7,666 nucleotides of DNA from an uncultured Candidatus Saccharibacteria bacterium. GTDB lineage: Bacteria; Patescibacteriota; Saccharimonadia; Saccharimonadales; Saccharimonadaceae. Location of the stretch: assembly GCA_937976315.1 (NCBI GenBank), contig CALJRR010000084.1:1-7666 (forward strand), in the 5' to 3' direction. Below are positions 6,045 to 7,666 of this stretch, piece by piece. Numbering within the stretch: position 1 is the first letter of the stretch; the number at the start of each line of letters is the position of its first letter. Below the pieces are notes generated by a model. The model searched no databases, had not been told where the DNA came from, and was given only the letters and a program-made list of their open reading frames with translations. Position numbers and translations under genes: made by a program.

Positions 6045-6055
6045 ACTGATATAAT
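6020..6055. repeat. 36-bp direct repeat, copy 2 (ends in the -10 of the M16-like gene)
   Basis: Same sequence as 5186-5221 with one change (G at 6032). Its last six bases are TATAAT (6050-6055), which serve as the likely -10 for the gene starting at 6062. It lies upstream of a gene unrelated to pheT, which argues that the shared region was once a divergent promoter. Confidence 0.9.
6050..6055 (+). promoter_or_regulatory. -10 element of the M16-like gene, leaderless geometry
   Basis: TATAAT followed by AAACTC and then ATG: a 6-nt gap, so the predicted transcription start is the start codon itself. No Shine-Dalgarno sequence is present and no clear -35 lies at 16-18 bp. The hexamer is the right-hand end of repeat copy 2. 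Confidence 0.6.
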
Positions 6056-6061
6056 AAACTC

Positions 6062-6961
6062 ATGATCCACAACTTACATTCGGCATATTCTTTACCAGCA
6101 GACCACGACACGTGCCACCTGTTTGAGCATCTGATTATTAGGCGATTCTTAAAGGAAACAGAAAAAATTGGCGGCAACCGGGCTTTCGTTGGAGAGTTGG
6201 ATGGCACGACTAGCGAATCAAGCGTATTTTTTGCGTCCGCACTATTCACAAGTGAGTTTAATACATTATTTGAAGAAATCATCAACGATATTACGCCTTT
6301 TGAGGTGTCTCTTATTCAACAGTCCATCTCACACATAGAAGCCGAGATGCAATCCAACATTGATATAACAGACATGACGCTACTACAAGAACAGCTCGCT
6401 TTTTGTCAAAAATATTTTATCGATAGTCAAAAAACCACCCCCAGCAATTCACATCCAAAATCTAAGATTTCTCCTCTTAAAATCAGTCATAGTCCGAAGG
6501 ATTTTACAGACGTTAAGATTGATATAGAAATTGCCGATGCCAGCGATGAATTGACTGCCGCATTTTTCTGCACATATCCAATACTTTTAGATCTAGTACG
6601 CGACATTTGTTTCGATAAAATCTCATCCTACCCATCCAGCCCCGGAAAGTTTATAGCGTACTATGACGGCAATTGCACCAGCCAAACTTACACCGTAAAA
6701 AATACAGATCTTGCTCGACTGAGCTCAAGTGAAACTATACAGACATATTTACAAAACTTTAACATATCCTCGCACGCAACCGACCTAAAAAACCTTGCCG
6801 AATCTTTCACGTCTGACCCATTTTACATTTCAGTGCCCATATATTTTTATCAACAAACCGCTACGCCACTATCCAGAAATGACCTAGCGAAAACTATAAA
6901 CGTCGCAAACATGAACGCAATTCTAAAACAAGTAAAGGCGACGATAGTCCTGGATTATTAG
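6062..6961 (+). CDS. Compact M16-like (insulinase/processing peptidase family) protein
   Basis: Residues 19-23 are HLFEH, the inverted zinc motif HxxEH of M16 metallopeptidases, in a matching context: CHLFEHL, then EKIGG (34-38), TTSESSVFFASAL (49-61) and FEEIIND (70-76). These parallel the family's H-x-x-E-H, E-x-x-G-G, T-x-x-x-x-T-x-Y and downstream helix. The third zinc ligand is a Glu about 75 residues after the second His in known members; E93 or E95 in SHIEAEM is the nearest candidate. The C-terminal end (SRNDLAKTI to KATIVLDY) resembles the last helix and strand of an M16 domain. At 299 aa it is short for the roughly 420-aa M16 unit, and only 18 residues precede the motif instead of about 50. 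An in-frame TGA at 6047-6049 rules out a longer start. No signal peptide. Peptidase activity is plausible but unproven; it may be a degenerate relative. Confidence 0.65.
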   Translation: MIHNLHSAYSLPADHDTCHLFEHLIIRRFLKETEKIGGNRAFVGELDGTTSESSVFFASALFTSEFNTLFEEIINDITPFEVSLIQQSISHIEAEMQSNIDITDMTLLQEQLAFCQKYFIDSQKTTPSNSHPKSKISPLKISHSPKDFTDVKIDIEIADASDELTAAFFCTYPILLDLVRDICFDKISSYPSSPGKFIAYYDGNCTSQTYTVKNTDLARLSSSETIQTYLQNFNISSHATDLKNLAESFTSDPFYISVPIYFYQQTATPLSRNDLAKTINVANMNAILKQVKATIVLDY

Positions 6962-6975
6962 CTCTAGCCGATTTT

Positions 6976-7180
6976 CTAGTAGAGAAAAGATTCTGAAGAT
7001 GAAATATTAACGCCGCCAAATTTTGCAGGATTATTATGAATGAAAAGGTTATTGAAGGGTTTGGCAACGCAATAAACCAACCACTCTTACAGTGACCGCC
7101 TTACTGGTGTTTTCTCGATTCGTAAAAGCGACTTCGTCTCCAAGTTGAATTTTTTGGCGCTTTTCATTGTTCACAGTATG
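6976..7180 (-). pseudogene. ASCH-domain protein remnant, truncated and frameshifted
   Basis: On the minus strand from 7180 the frame reads HTVNNEKRQKIQLGDEV and then AFTNRENTSKAVTVRVVGLL, ending RCQTLQ and TAA at 7051-7049. This matches the middle of ASCH-domain proteins (ELRxxDEKRQxIxVGDxIxFxN, then VxVxxLxRY). The similarity resumes in another frame from 7047: LFIHNNPAKFGG and VNISSSE to a TAG at 6978-6976, matching the family's LF...PxxFGG region. The N-terminal part (about 25 residues with the LxxxPFxxIxxGxKxxE motif) and the C-terminal YGVxGI strand are missing. An intact relative would be about 105-150 aa. ASCH domains are RNA-binding or hydrolase folds; this copy cannot be functional. 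It fills most of the gap between the M16-like and Nudix genes. Confidence 0.75.
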
Positions 7181-7185
7181 TCACA

Positions 7186-7214
7186 TTGACCAAATATTGC
7201 CTCTTCATTACAAT
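7186..7214 (+). promoter_or_regulatory. Promoter of the Nudix gene, leaderless geometry
   Basis: -35 TTGACC (7186-7191) and -10 TACAAT (7209-7214), each 5 of 6 to consensus, are separated by exactly 17 bp. The -10 ends 6 nt before the GTG start, so the mRNA should begin at or next to the start codon. No Shine-Dalgarno sequence is seen. Confidence 0.75.
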
Positions 7215-7220
7215 TGAAAT

Positions 7221-7640
7221 GTGATTAAAGCAGTATCAAAAGCGCTTATTAAGAATAGAAATGGTAAATATCTACTGCTTTATAGGGGAGATACACACCC
7301 TAATTTCCCTGGGCATCTTGATCTTCCTGGGGGAGAAGTAGAATCTGAAGAAACCTCCAGGATGGCGACCGCGCGAGAAGTACAGGAAGAAACTGGCATA
7401 TGTATATATCCAAATGGCTTAAAAAAGCTATTTGTTAAGCAGTACAAAAACACAAGACATGTACTTTTTGAGATAGTCATAGATAAGACTGAGGCTGACA
7501 TTTCTGTTAAATTGAGCTGGGAACATAAAAAATACCGTTGGATGACGTTATCGGAATTATTAGATACTAATATTCCAGAGGGCGCAGATCCTTATTATAT
7601 AGATGTTATTGATTATTTAAAGCATTTATCCGAGACTTGA
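7221..7640 (+). CDS. Nudix hydrolase
   Basis: 139-aa single-domain protein of the family that hydrolyses nucleoside diphosphates linked to another moiety. The Nudix box GX5EX7REUXEEXGU is complete at residues 38-60, with G38, E44, R52, E53, E56, E57 and G59 in place. It is preceded by the usual LDLPGGEVE and followed by the W-x-x-L region (YRWMTLSELL, 105-114). The substrate cannot be read from sequence; housecleaning of oxidised or modified nucleotides is a common role for this size class. The GTG start is the first possible start after an in-frame TGA at 7215-7217 and fits the promoter. It stops at TGA, so TGA is a stop in this genome. The neighbouring ASCH remnant is cut off just upstream of its promoter, suggesting the gene arrived or was rearranged there. 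Confidence 0.93.
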   Translation: MIKAVSKALIKNRNGKYLLLYRGDTHPNFPGHLDLPGGEVESEETSRMATAREVQEETGICIYPNGLKKLFVKQYKNTRHVLFEIVIDKTEADISVKLSWEHKKYRWMTLSELLDTNIPEGADPYYIDVIDYLKHLSET

Positions 7641-7666
7641 TCTGTCCGACATATTTCCCCATATTA

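Noticed and set aside
5186..6055. CRISPR-like repeat-spacer array
   Set aside because: There are only two repeat copies, 834 bp apart, and one is part of a coding gene.
6034..6285. 83-aa minus-strand ORF over the start of the M16-like gene
   Set aside because: It has no family resemblance and lies opposite the HxxEH-coding region; a shadow frame.
6967..6991. TTTTCT...AGAAAA stem as terminator of the M16-like gene
   Set aside because: Only about five A-T-rich pairs and no T-run; it also lies within and next to the ASCH remnant.

Overview
The window looks like chromosomal DNA of a small-genome bacterium of the Candidate Phyla Radiation, most probably a Saccharibacteria (TM7) member. This is an inference from gene content: a short RelA/SpoT ending after TGS, a membrane-anchored FKBP next to thioredoxin reductase, a free-standing pheT, a compact M16-like protein and an ASCH remnant. 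Core genes have moderate GC, TGA is used as a stop (Nudix gene), and genes are tightly packed. No marker in the window proves the taxon.

Positions 1-5210 are ordinary core genome. The 3' end of a relA/spoT-type gene runs rightward and converges on a leftward block: pheT (5210-2697), a membrane-anchored FKBP peptidyl-prolyl isomerase (2638-1961), thioredoxin reductase trxB (1968-1036) and inorganic pyrophosphatase ppa (1032-502). The last three are tightly coupled (8-nt overlap, then 3-nt gap) and share a good promoter located between pheT and the FKBP gene. PheT and PPase act together in tRNA charging and pyrophosphate removal; TrxR and FKBP suggest redox and folding functions.

Positions 5186-6055 are the most unusual part. 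The first 25 bp of pheT plus its -10 region are duplicated as a 36-bp direct repeat (35/36 identical) 834 bp apart. Between the copies lie a high-GC cassette (promoter, 5' hairpin, Shine-Dalgarno sequence, 69-aa ORF with about 80% GC3, and a strong hairpin) and a 91-aa ORF of normal composition. The simplest reading is an insertion into a former divergent promoter between pheT and the M16-like gene.

Positions 6062-7666 hold a compact M16-like protein with an HxxEH motif, a broken ASCH-domain pseudogene on the minus strand, and a complete Nudix hydrolase.

A recurring signal is a -10 hexamer placed exactly 6 nt before the start codon (91-aa ORF, M16-like gene, Nudix gene; 9 nt for pheT), with no Shine-Dalgarno sequence. 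This predicts leaderless mRNAs. Genes inside the operon and the high-GC ORF instead have clear Shine-Dalgarno sequences.
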